9,420 bases of DNA from Bacteroidetes bacterium UBA7692. Lineage in GTDB: Bacteria; Bacteroidota; Bacteroidia; Chitinophagales; LD1. Both the position numbers and the translations under genes were made by a program. Where the stretch lies: the NCBI GenBank assembly GCA_002482725.1, contig DLGO01000048.1:23259-32678 (forward strand), read 5' to 3'. Under the pieces are notes generated by a model. It was not told the DNA's origin and made no database searches. It saw only the letters and a list, made by a program, of their open reading frames with translations. Positions 1 through 7,262 of this stretch are shown here, in pieces. Position 1 is the first letter of the stretch. Each line of letters begins with the position of its first letter.

Positions 1-2
1 AA

Positions 3-590
3 ACAGTATGGACCATGCACAACCTCATCCAGCAGGGCAAGATTCTCTACTGGGGCACCAGCGAATGGACAGCCCAGCAGATTACCGAGGCGCACTATTG
101 GGCCGAAAAGCACAACCTCATAGCGCCTGTCATGGAGCAGCCGCAATACAACCTGTTGCAGCGCGCTAAGGTAGAGGGCGACTTCCTGCCTGTCTACAAA
201 ACCTTTGGCCTCGGCACCACTATCTGGAGTCCCCTTGCCAGTGGCTTGCTTACCGGCAAGTACATAGACAATGAGGTAGAAAGCTCTACCCGCCTGGGTC
301 TTGCTAATATGCAGTGGCTGAAAGACCGCGCACTTGGCGAAACAGACAACCTGCAAAAGATAAAGCAGCTGAACGAGCTGGCTAAAAGCCTGGGCGTTTC
401 GCTTACGCACCTGTCGCTTTGCTGGTGCCTGAAGAACCCCAACGTATCCACCGTTATCCTTGGTGCTTCCCGCGTAGAGCAGTTGCAGGACAACCTTGGC
501 TGCTGGTCCGCCATGCCTAAGCTTACCGATGAAGTAATGGCCCAAATTGAAGCCATCGTTCAGAACAAGCCGGTTATACCTGAGTATTAA
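3..590 (+). CDS. Aldo/keto reductase, Kv-beta-like (C-terminal part, 5' end outside window)
   Basis: This is the C-terminal ~195 residues of an NADPH-dependent aldo/keto reductase, a TIM-barrel oxidoreductase acting in the cytoplasm on aldehydes or ketones. The frame stays open to the left edge, and an internal Met at position 15 is preceded in frame by T-V-W-T, so the true start lies upstream. Family signs are QGKILYWGTSEW (strand 6 region), WSPLASGLLTGKY, and GASRVEQLQDNLG near the end, where the Ser/Arg of the GASR segment normally contacts the NADPH 2'-phosphate. The catalytic Asp/Tyr/Lys/His tetrad would be in the missing N-terminal half. The order and wording of these motifs, and the NKP near the C terminus, resemble the potassium-channel beta-subunit branch of the superfamily. 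Many bacteria carry such proteins as soluble enzymes, and no channel gene is visible here. Substrate is unknown. The gene ends with TAA at 588-590 and is followed directly by an intrinsic terminator. Confidence 0.93.
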   Translation, partial: TVWTMHNLIQQGKILYWGTSEWTAQQITEAHYWAEKHNLIAPVMEQPQYNLLQRAKVEGDFLPVYKTFGLGTTIWSPLASGLLTGKYIDNEVESSTRLGLANMQWLKDRALGETDNLQKIKQLNELAKSLGVSLTHLSLCWCLKNPNVSTVILGASRVEQLQDNLGCWSAMPKLTDEVMAQIEAIVQNKPVIPEY

Positions 591-614
591 GCACCTCGTC
601 TTTTATCATATTTC

Positions 615-650
615 CCGCCCCTGTAGCAGTTATGCGCAGGGGCGGTTTTA
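615..650 (+). terminator. Intrinsic terminator of the aldo/keto reductase gene
   Basis: CCGCCCCTG (615-623) pairs perfectly with CAGGGGCGG (637-645), giving a 9-bp GC-rich stem. Inside it, GCA (626-628) can pair with TGC (633-635) around a GTTA loop. The stem is followed at once by TTTTATTTTA on the plus strand. The minus-strand side is followed by A-rich rather than T-rich sequence, so this is a one-way terminator for the rightward gene. It sits in the 62-base gap between two convergent genes and may also slow transcripts leaving the transporter gene from the other side. Confidence 0.85.
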
Positions 651-652
651 TT

Positions 653-1438
653 TTAGTCCTGGTGTATGGCCTCCTTTTTCAACCGGGTAGCCAGCTCTTC
701 GCCAAGGTACTTTTCTATCAGGCTGTGTGCCACGTATATCAGCGGTGTTAGCACTATAGCCATAATGAATTTATAGATATAATTGACCGTGCATACAGCT
801 AATACCAATTGTATAGTCCATTGCTGCGGACTGCCAATCTTAGAGATATAGAAAGCGTAAAACAATACCACAAAAGAGTCTATCAGCTGAGAAACCAGCG
901 TGCTTCCTGTAGACCGCAGCCAGATATATTTATCGCCTGTCTTTTCCTTTATCCAGTGGAACACCGTTACATCCACTATCTGCGAAATAATGAACGCCAG
1001 CAACGACCCTACTATAATACTGTTACCCTGCCCGAATATCGCATCGTAGGCATTCTCATAGTTCAGGTCTTTGCCAAAGTTAGAGCTGTTCACCCACCAG
1101 GATGCAGGCTCTGTGCGCATGGCGCCGCTTAGCATCACAAAGGAATAAGCTATCATGGCAGCGCCAATAAAGGATAAGAAACGAACGCCTTTTTTACCAA
1201 AATATTCATTGATGATATCTGTCATGATGAACACAAACGGCCACAACAGCACGCCACAAGTCAGGTTAAAACCCACTATCTTTTCACCAAAGAAATTGAA
1301 CTCCCATGGCTTAGTACCCAGTGTATCATCGAGCGAAAATATCTTAACACCCATAAACTCTGCCACCAACGCATTGGCTAGAAAAAATGAGGCAAGCACT
1401 ATAAACAGCCGCGTGGCTTTCGAATCCAGGAGACGCAT
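653..1438 (-). CDS. Queuosine precursor transporter (VUT/YhhQ family)
   Basis: This is a 261-residue integral membrane protein of the VUT family (COG1738, formerly DUF165), whose E. coli member YhhQ imports precursors of queuosine, the modified base in tRNA anticodons. Visible family signs are a hydrophobic N-terminal helix (residues ~10-30), the segment WPFVFIMTDIINEYFGKKG (66-84), a helix at ~140-160, and the RSTGSTLVSQLIDSF signature (175-189) at the start of a late helix. About six transmembrane segments can be counted, and the C terminus is charged and cytosolic-looking. Length is a little above the ~220-residue E. coli protein because of a loop at ~105-138 with WW and N-rich residues. 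The start ATG lies 24 bases after the leuS stop codon on the same strand, so cotranscription with leuS is likely. Whether it carries queuine, preQ0 or preQ1 cannot be read from sequence. Confidence 0.9.
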   Translation of the reverse strand: MRLLDSKATRLFIVLASFFLANALVAEFMGVKIFSLDDTLGTKPWEFNFFGEKIVGFNLTCGVLLWPFVFIMTDIINEYFGKKGVRFLSFIGAAMIAYSFVMLSGAMRTEPASWWVNSSNFGKDLNYENAYDAIFGQGNSIIVGSLLAFIISQIVDVTVFHWIKEKTGDKYIWLRSTGSTLVSQLIDSFVVLFYAFYISKIGSPQQWTIQLVLAVCTVNYIYKFIMAIVLTPLIYVAHSLIEKYLGEELATRLKKEAIHQD

Positions 1439-1462
1439 GTCGTGTTGGTTATCGGTATGTTG

Positions 1463-4447
1463 TTATACTACTATATTGATGATCTTTCCTTTCACAAATA
1501 TCACCTTCTTCACAGCCTTGTCTTCCATCCATTTCTTTACGTTTTCCAATTCTGTCACCTGCGCCAGAACCTCGTCCTGCCCAAGGCTAAGCGAAAGCTC
1601 AACAGTAGCACGTAGCTTTCCATTCACACTCACAGGGTAGTTGAAGCTGCTCTCTACAAGATAGGCTTCGTTGAACTGCGGGAACGATGCCAGATGTATG
1701 CTTTCCGTATTGCCCAAAGCTGCCCACAGTTCTTCTGTGGTAAATGGTGCAAACGGTGCCAATGCAATCACTAGCTCATTCAGTATGGCATGCTTGCTGC
1801 ATTTCAATTCTGTCAGCTCATTTATAGCAATCATAAAGGCAGATACCGAAGTGTTGAAAGACAAATGTTCCATGTCATATTCTATCTTCTTCAATAGCTT
1901 GTGCAATATTTTCAATTCTGCAGGAGTCGCATCATCCGTAGTTACTTTAAAGCCTGCTTTATCATCATAGAACAAACGCCATAGCTTGCGCAAAAATCCG
2001 GCAGTACCGTTTATGCCCTTCTGGTCCCACGGCTTGCTTTGCTCCAAAGGACCAAGGAACATCTCGTACATACGGAAACAGTCTGCCCCGTATTCCGCAA
2101 TTATATCATCAGGGTTTACTACATTATATTTCGACTTGGACATTTTTTCTACTTCTGCCTTAGTCTTGAAATCACGTGAAGGATTTTCAATCGGATTCAA
2201 ATTTTCATAAAAATTGCCTTTGAAGTATATTCCTCCTCTACAAACAAAAGCAGCATTTTCCTCTTCGATTCTCCAATTTATGTATTGCTCAATATCCAAG
2301 ACTCCGTTAGGATTTACAAAGTCAATTTGAACATTTTTTGCCAATTTGATAAATTCTCTTGAATAGGTCGGTAAACAATCTATGGCATCCGCGCTATAAT
2401 ATATTCTGCTTGCTTTTTCGGGAAGCGTGCATGATGATCCTTCATAGAAAATGGTGTTTGATGTTCGCTCAACATGTGAACCAAGTTCGTCGTTATGAGC
2501 ATCATACAGAATCTTTTGTGATACACCCGTTATCATGCCCTGATTAACCAGCTTCTTAAACGGTTCATCAAACTTCAAAAAGTCAAGGTCGTGCAATACT
2601 TTGGTAAAGAACCTTGAGTACAGCAAATGCCCTACAGCATGCTCACTTCCACCCAGGTACAAGTCTACCTGCTGCCAATAGTCCAACGCCTCTTTGCTGG
2701 CAAAAGCATGCGCATTGTTTGGGTCCATGTACCTTAGGAAATACCAGCTGCTGCCTGCATAGCCCGGCATAGTATCTGTTTCGTAATTATTGGCTACCCA
2801 ATCTGCGCTATTTGCAAGCGGAGAGCGGCCATCGCCTCCTGCCTTAAAGTTGCTTACCGCTGGCAATTCCAATGGCAACAAACTTTCGTCCAGTGCAAAA
2901 GGTATATCTGCAATATCATCCGGATTTTCATCCGCAAACGGAGAATCAGGCACACCAAATACCTTGTATTTTATCGGGAACGGCTCGCCCCAATAGCGCT
3001 GCCTGCTAAAGCTTGCATCGCGCAGCTTGTAGTTTACCTTGCGCTTGCCTATACCTAAGGTTTCTATCCTATCCAGCATGGCGCTTATGGCGTCCTTCAC
3101 TTCCATACCATCCAAAAAGTCCGAGTTGATCATCTTGCCTACCTTGTCTTCTATGGTAGCGCCCTCGTACATGCTCTTGTCTATTACCTCTATTATAGGC
3201 AGCTGAAATTTCTCTGCAAATTTCCTGTCGCGCTCATCATCGGCTGGCACCGCCATTATAGCGCCTGTGCCATATCCTGCAAGCACATACTCGGCTATGT
3301 ACACAGGCACATCATTGCCTGTTACAGGGTGCACCGCATAGGAACCTGTAAAGGCACCCGTTACGCGTTTCTCCTGCTGCCTTTCTACATCAGTCCTGCT
3401 TTTTACATAGGTCAGGTATTCGCTTATGATTGCCTTTTGGTCATCAGTAGTTATAAGGCTTACCAGTTCGCTTTCCGGTGCCAGCACCAAAAACGATACA
3501 CCAAACAGCGTATCAACCCTTGTGGTAAATACCTGTATCACCAGCTCACCATTAACAAGCGGTGCATTTACTTTAAAATCTACAATGGCTCCCTCGCTCC
3601 TGCCTATCCAGTTGCGCTGTTGTTCTTTTATCGAGTCGCTCCATTCTATCCGGTTCAGTCCTTCCAGCAACCTGTCGGCATATTCAGTTATGCGCAGGCT
3701 CCATTGACGCATCTTCTTTTTGGTTACAGGGTATCCGCCCCTTTCGCTTTTGCCGTCCTTTATCTCATCATTTGCCAATACGCTGCCCAGGGCCTCGCAC
3801 CAGTTTACCTCTGTGCTGGACCTGTACACCATGCGGTAGTTCTGTAGTATCAATTCCTTTTTGTGCTCAGGAAATATACTCCAGTCTGCCGCGGTAAATA
3901 CAGGATGCGCCTCTTCGTCGAACTGTATCCATGTATTATCGCAACCAAAGGCTGCAAAGCGCTTTACAAGTGTCTCTATGCTTTCGGCCTTATTGGTTTC
4001 GCGGTTGTACCAGCTTTTGTATAGCTGCAAAAACAACCACTGCGTCCATTTGTAATAACCCGGCTCGCAGGTTACCACCTTGCGGTCCCAGTCGTAGCAA
4101 AAGCCGATTTTGTCCAGCTGCTCCTTATACCGCGCCATTGCCTTCTCGGTAGTTATGGCCGGGTGAGTTCCTGTTTCTATGGCATATTGCTCAGCAGGCA
4201 AACCAAATGCATCATAGCCCATCGGGTGCAGCACATTATATCCTTTCAATCGTTTGTAGCGCGCATATATATCGCTGGCTACATAGCCCAGCGGGTGCCC
4301 CACGTGCAGGCCCGCACCACTCGGGTACGGGAACATATCCAGTACATAATACTTAGGCTTGCTGGTATCTTCCGTCACTTTGTACAGCTGTTTTTCAGCC
4401 CATACCTTCTTCCACTTTTCCTCTATCTCTGTAAAATTATACTCCAT
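1463..4447 (-). CDS. leuS: Leucyl-tRNA synthetase
   Basis: This cytoplasmic class I synthetase charges tRNA-Leu with leucine using ATP. The HIGH motif is HVGH (residues 48-51) within PYPSGAGLHVGHPLGY, and the KMSKS motif is intact at 768-772. The CP1 editing domain (~235-430) keeps the threonine-rich TTRVDT (308-313) and GTGAIMAVP followed by ADDERD (402-407), whose Asp matches the amino-group ligand of other LeuRS editing sites, so hydrolysis of mischarged tRNA should work. GGSEHAVGHLLYSRFF and the anticodon-binding and C-terminal domains follow, ending INIVV. At 994 residues it is longer than the ~860 of E. coli. The excess lies mainly in the leucine-specific domain: about 130 residues separate QGM (Met638) from KMSKS, against roughly 50-60 in E. 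coli. An enlarged domain here is typical of Bacteroidota. The DNA of this insert is much more AT-rich than the rest. The ATG at 4445-4447 gives the family's usual N terminus (MEYNFTEIEEKWKKVW). Confidence 0.98.
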   Translation of the reverse strand: MEYNFTEIEEKWKKVWAEKQLYKVTEDTSKPKYYVLDMFPYPSGAGLHVGHPLGYVASDIYARYKRLKGYNVLHPMGYDAFGLPAEQYAIETGTHPAITTEKAMARYKEQLDKIGFCYDWDRKVVTCEPGYYKWTQWLFLQLYKSWYNRETNKAESIETLVKRFAAFGCDNTWIQFDEEAHPVFTAADWSIFPEHKKELILQNYRMVYRSSTEVNWCEALGSVLANDEIKDGKSERGGYPVTKKKMRQWSLRITEYADRLLEGLNRIEWSDSIKEQQRNWIGRSEGAIVDFKVNAPLVNGELVIQVFTTRVDTLFGVSFLVLAPESELVSLITTDDQKAIISEYLTYVKSRTDVERQQEKRVTGAFTGSYAVHPVTGNDVPVYIAEYVLAGYGTGAIMAVPADDERDRKFAEKFQLPIIEVIDKSMYEGATIEDKVGKMINSDFLDGMEVKDAISAMLDRIETLGIGKRKVNYKLRDASFSRQRYWGEPFPIKYKVFGVPDSPFADENPDDIADIPFALDESLLPLELPAVSNFKAGGDGRSPLANSADWVANNYETDTMPGYAGSSWYFLRYMDPNNAHAFASKEALDYWQQVDLYLGGSEHAVGHLLYSRFFTKVLHDLDFLKFDEPFKKLVNQGMITGVSQKILYDAHNDELGSHVERTSNTIFYEGSSCTLPEKASRIYYSADAIDCLPTYSREFIKLAKNVQIDFVNPNGVLDIEQYINWRIEEENAAFVCRGGIYFKGNFYENLNPIENPSRDFKTKAEVEKMSKSKYNVVNPDDIIAEYGADCFRMYEMFLGPLEQSKPWDQKGINGTAGFLRKLWRLFYDDKAGFKVTTDDATPAELKILHKLLKKIEYDMEHLSFNTSVSAFMIAINELTELKCSKHAILNELVIALAPFAPFTTEELWAALGNTESIHLASFPQFNEAYLVESSFNYPVSVNGKLRATVELSLSLGQDEVLAQVTELENVKKWMEDKAVKKVIFVKGKIINIVV

Positions 4448-4469
4448 TGCTTATCATTAAAATCTTAGT

Positions 4470-4512
4470 GCGCCAAACTAATTACTATTGCCATAAATCC
4501 GGCAATCGGCGC
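4470..4512. repeat. Nested inverted repeats upstream of leuS
   Basis: ATTGCC (4487-4492) and GGCAAT (4501-4506) form a perfect 6-bp inverted repeat with an 8-base spacer. Outside it, GCGCC (4470-4474) and GGCGC (4508-4512) form a second 5-bp inverted repeat around the same centre. No T-run follows on either strand, so a standard intrinsic terminator is unlikely. The structure overlaps the candidate leuS promoter and could be an operator, a leader stem or a factor-dependent terminator for the ATPase gene. Confidence 0.55.
4474..4505 (-). promoter_or_regulatory. Candidate leuS promoter (Bacteroidota type)
   Basis: Read on the minus strand, TTAGTTTG (4481 to 4474) differs at one position from the Bacteroidota -7 consensus TAnnTTTG and ends 26 bases before the leuS ATG. 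A TTG (4505 to 4503) lies 21 bases further upstream, in a plausible place for the -33 element. It is the only good candidate in the gap between the ATPase and leuS. If real, leuS is not wholly dependent on transcription from the ATPase gene. This is pattern matching only. Confidence 0.35.
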
Positions 4513-4551
4513 GCTTCTTGTTTTCACCAAATCCATCCAACATATTCACAC

Positions 4552-7065
4552 CTAAGCGCTTTCTTTGATGGCACTCCTGCGCTTAAACACTTTAACTACT
4601 TCGTACCACAGCACCGAAGTCATACCCAGCCCTATCGCTATGCCATACTGCGCCATGGTCAACCTGTCAAACAAAAAGAACCGTGTAGCAGGCGGCAAAA
4701 ACAGCAAGAGCGCAGTAAGGGCAATGGTAGCGCCTATCATTACCGGCACCAGGTTGTTTTTGTAGCGTATGGTGGTAAATACAGAATAATAGAAAGAACG
4801 GTTAACCAGCGTAAGCGCTATGTTGGCCGATATCAGCACCAGGAATACCATGGTGCGGGTTACATTCTCCGTAAGCCCGTTATACACCGCATATTGGTAT
4901 GCCGAAAGGCTACCTGCCGTTATCACCAGGCCCTGAATGGCACTTACCAATAGCTCCCTGCCTCCCAAAAAGCTTGTGGTAAAAGCGCGCGGCTTAGCCA
5001 GCATGGTATTGGGCTCCATCGGCTCGTTTTCGAATATGATAGAACAGGTAGGCCCCATTATCATCTCCAGGAATATGACATGCACAGGGGTAAAAATGCT
5101 CGGGTATATCCAACCCAGAATAAGCGGAATAAACACCGTTAATATAATTGGTATGTGTATAGATATAATGTACCGTATAGCCTTCTTCAGGTTGGTATAT
5201 ATTTTACGGCCCATGGCCACAGCATCTGTCATTTTTGCAAGGTCGTCGTCTGCCAGTATCAGCGAAGATGCCCCTTTGGCTATCTCCGACCCTTTTTTGC
5301 CCATGGCTATGCCGATATGCGCTGCTTTCAATGCCGGCCCATCGTTTACACCATCACCCGTCATGGCCACTATCTGGCCTTTGGCTTTCAGTGCGTCTAT
5401 TATCTTCAGTTTAGCCTCGGGAAACATTCTGGTAAATATGTTTATGTCCATTACCTTACTTTCCAGTTCGGCCTTCGACATGGCCATCAGCTCATCTCCG
5501 TTCAGTGTTTTTTCAGCACCCTTAAAGCCAATCTGCCGGGCTATGGTACTAGTGGTGGCAGCATTGTCGCCCGTTACTATTTTCACGTTGATACCTGCCT
5601 TATAAAAGGTTTCGAAAACCTCGCCTATATTCTTTTTTGGTGGATCATAAAAAGCTACCAGCCCCTTAAACTCAAACTTCAGGTCCTGTTGTTTAGCGGG
5701 ATAATCATTTCCGGCAAATGCTGTTATGCCAACGCCCAACACACGGTAGCCATCTGTCGCCATTTTGTTCATGGCGGCCAGCACTGCCTGCTTGTCCGCT
5801 TCATTCAGCGCACTTACTGCAATTATTGCTTCAGGCGCACCTTTGGCCGCCACTATTCTGTTGCCTGTGGCATTCTCAAACATATGAGTCATCATAGGTG
5901 GCTTGCCACTTAGCGGATACTCATGCACCATATGGTACTGCGGCCTTTCATCGCTTTTGCTTACCGCTGCATATCCATTATGCAGGGCCACCTCCATAGG
6001 GTCGAATGGTATAGGCTCACTGGCCCACATAGCAATTGCCACCAGTGCCTTTCCTTCATCGGTCAGCTCCTTTTTCGGATCTTCAAAATCATGCTTTCCG
6101 AAAACATACAGCTGCGCAAGCTCCATTTTATTCTCGGTTATGGTACCTGTTTTATCCGTGCATATTACGGTTGCGCTGCCCAGCGTTTCTACTGTTTTAG
6201 TCTGCTTTACCACTATGCCCATTTTCATAAGCCGCCACGCGCCCAATGCCATAAATGTGGTAAATGCCACCGGTATCTCTTCCGGCAATATGCTCATAGC
6301 CAGGGTAAGCGCTTTTAGCAAGCTATCCAGCACACTGCGCGAGTGGTAAAAATTCACTCCCCACACTATGGCAAACACCACCGCGCCTACCACTACCATT
6401 ACTTTTACAAAGTTCTCTATTTGTATCTGCAGCGGTGTGTCTTCCTCTTTTATATCTTTCAGGCTTTGGCCTATTTTGCCCAGCTTTGTATCAAGCCCTA
6501 TTGCAGTCACTCTGCATATTGCCAACCCACCCGATACTGCTGTACCTTGCGCCACCATATTATCCTCACTGCTTTCGCTTTTCAATACAGCAAGCGACTC
6601 TCCCGTCAGTATAGATTCGTTTACCGAAAAGTCATTGGCCTGCTCTATAATTCCATCTGCCGGTATCAGGGTGCCCTCTTCCACTACCATATAGTCACCT
6701 ATCACCAGCTCTTCTGTCTTTATTTCTACCGTTACTCCATTTCTTATTGCATTGCAGCCCGGCTCTGTCAGCGCTTTTAATGCGGCCAGTGCATTTCTGC
6801 TGCGCGCATCCTGGTATAGCGATATGGCCGCAACCAACACAATAGCCGATGCCATAAAAACACCATCGCCAATATCGCCGCTGGCAAAGTAGATAACCGA
6901 AGTTACCAGCAACAGAATAAACATGGGTTCTTTCACCACGCCTTTCAGCGCAACCCAAAATCCACTTTCTTCCTTATGCCCTGTTTCATTGGCACCATAC
7001 TTAGCCCTCGCTTCAAGCACCTCACTATCCGTAAGTCCTTTAAATTCAATACGGTTATCACTCAT
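4552..7065 (-). CDS. Cation-translocating P-type ATPase (P2-like, substrate unknown)
   Basis: This is an 837-residue integral membrane pump that couples ATP hydrolysis, through a phospho-aspartate intermediate, to cation transport. The N-terminal cation-ATPase domain (~8-60) is followed by the actuator domain with TGES (154-157), M4 with PEEIP (261-265), and the phosphorylation site DKTGT (Asp304). The nucleotide-binding domain has KGAPE (408-412); FYDPP (472-476), VTGD (497-500) and TGDGVNDGPALK (569-580) follow. A C-terminal block of about six helices completes it. All catalytic residues are intact. The general plan is that of Ca2+-type P2 pumps, but the usual ion ligands are changed: the M5 Asn/Glu pair aligns with His637 and Ile640/641, and M6 reads FLEMIMGPTCSIIFENEP (665-682) instead of the NxxTD pattern. 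Ca2+ specificity should therefore not be assumed. ATG at 7065 gives a normal N terminus (MSDNRIEFKGLTDSEV). It sits 104 bases upstream of leuS on the same strand. Confidence 0.93.
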   Translation of the reverse strand: MSDNRIEFKGLTDSEVLEARAKYGANETGHKEESGFWVALKGVVKEPMFILLLVTSVIYFASGDIGDGVFMASAIVLVAAISLYQDARSRNALAALKALTEPGCNAIRNGVTVEIKTEELVIGDYMVVEEGTLIPADGIIEQANDFSVNESILTGESLAVLKSESSEDNMVAQGTAVSGGLAICRVTAIGLDTKLGKIGQSLKDIKEEDTPLQIQIENFVKVMVVVGAVVFAIVWGVNFYHSRSVLDSLLKALTLAMSILPEEIPVAFTTFMALGAWRLMKMGIVVKQTKTVETLGSATVICTDKTGTITENKMELAQLYVFGKHDFEDPKKELTDEGKALVAIAMWASEPIPFDPMEVALHNGYAAVSKSDERPQYHMVHEYPLSGKPPMMTHMFENATGNRIVAAKGAPEAIIAVSALNEADKQAVLAAMNKMATDGYRVLGVGITAFAGNDYPAKQQDLKFEFKGLVAFYDPPKKNIGEVFETFYKAGINVKIVTGDNAATTSTIARQIGFKGAEKTLNGDELMAMSKAELESKVMDINIFTRMFPEAKLKIIDALKAKGQIVAMTGDGVNDGPALKAAHIGIAMGKKGSEIAKGASSLILADDDLAKMTDAVAMGRKIYTNLKKAIRYIISIHIPIILTVFIPLILGWIYPSIFTPVHVIFLEMIMGPTCSIIFENEPMEPNTMLAKPRAFTTSFLGGRELLVSAIQGLVITAGSLSAYQYAVYNGLTENVTRTMVFLVLISANIALTLVNRSFYYSVFTTIRYKNNLVPVMIGATIALTALLLFLPPATRFFLFDRLTMAQYGIAIGLGMTSVLWYEVVKVFKRRSAIKESA

Positions 7066-7085
7066 TCTGCTATCTGGTTTACGTG

Positions 7086-7093
7086 TAAAGTTA
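7086..7093 (-). promoter_or_regulatory. Weak candidate promoter of the P-type ATPase gene
   Basis: On the minus strand TAACTTTA (7093 to 7086) matches the Bacteroidota -7 consensus TAnnTTTG except for the last base, and ends 20 bases before the ATG. I see no clear TTTG element at the expected -33 distance. Short leaders are common in this phylum, so the location is reasonable, but the match could be chance in AT-rich DNA. Confidence 0.25.
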
Positions 7094-7189
7094 CATACTA
7101 CTGCTTAGCACAGGCTTTTATTTCAGGGTGCCTCATTCTGCAAGACACCCTTTTATTCTATGTATTTCAATTGTTATTTTACAGAATTC

Positions 7190-7207
7190 ATAATATAATT
7201 ATATTAT
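7190..7207. repeat. Perfect 18-bp AT-only palindrome
   Basis: ATAATATAATTATATTAT equals its own reverse complement over all 18 bases. It lies 12 bases outside the right-end hairpin of the IS200 relic and about 125 bases upstream of the ATPase start. It contains only A and T, so it may be chance in AT-rich DNA, a protein-binding palindrome, or a site related to the insertion. Confidence 0.6.
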
Positions 7208-7216
7208 ACGTATCTG

Positions 7217-7240
7217 CTATGCAATAGAATTGCATGGGTT
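7217..7240 (-). repeat. Right-end hairpin of the IS200-like element
   Basis: ATGCAA (7219-7224) and TTGCAT (7230-7235) form a perfect 6-bp stem with loop TAGAA. A T-G wobble and a C-G pair (7218/7236, 7217/7237) can extend it. On the minus strand the stem is preceded by AACCC (7240 to 7236), the place where IS200/IS605 right ends carry their guide tetranucleotide. Confidence 0.65.
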
Positions 7241-7262
7241 AGAGGCGTGAAATGAAATTTTA

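Noticed and set aside
194..556. Open frame of 120 codons on the minus strand
   Set aside because: It is antisense to the aldo/keto reductase and has no family resemblance. The plus-strand frame matches a known family at every motif.
15..590. A potassium-channel beta subunit
   Set aside because: The similarity to Kv-beta proteins reflects a shared reductase fold and subfamily. No channel gene is present, and bacterial members are normally annotated as soluble oxidoreductases.
5155..5913. Open frame of 252 codons on the plus strand
   Set aside because: It lies entirely antisense to the P-type ATPase, whose protein is conserved throughout. The translation is low-quality (many C, H, Y) with no recognisable domain.
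7061..7141. 10-base direct repeat CTCATTCTGC at 7061-7070 and 7132-7141
   Set aside because: It is a single short pair, one copy covers the ATPase start codon, and no further copies or structure suggest a function.
7125..7155. Hairpin AGGGTG...CACCCT followed by TTTTATT (plus strand)
   Set aside because: The stem is only 6 bp with a 15-base loop, and no rightward gene ends upstream of it. It is more likely incidental.
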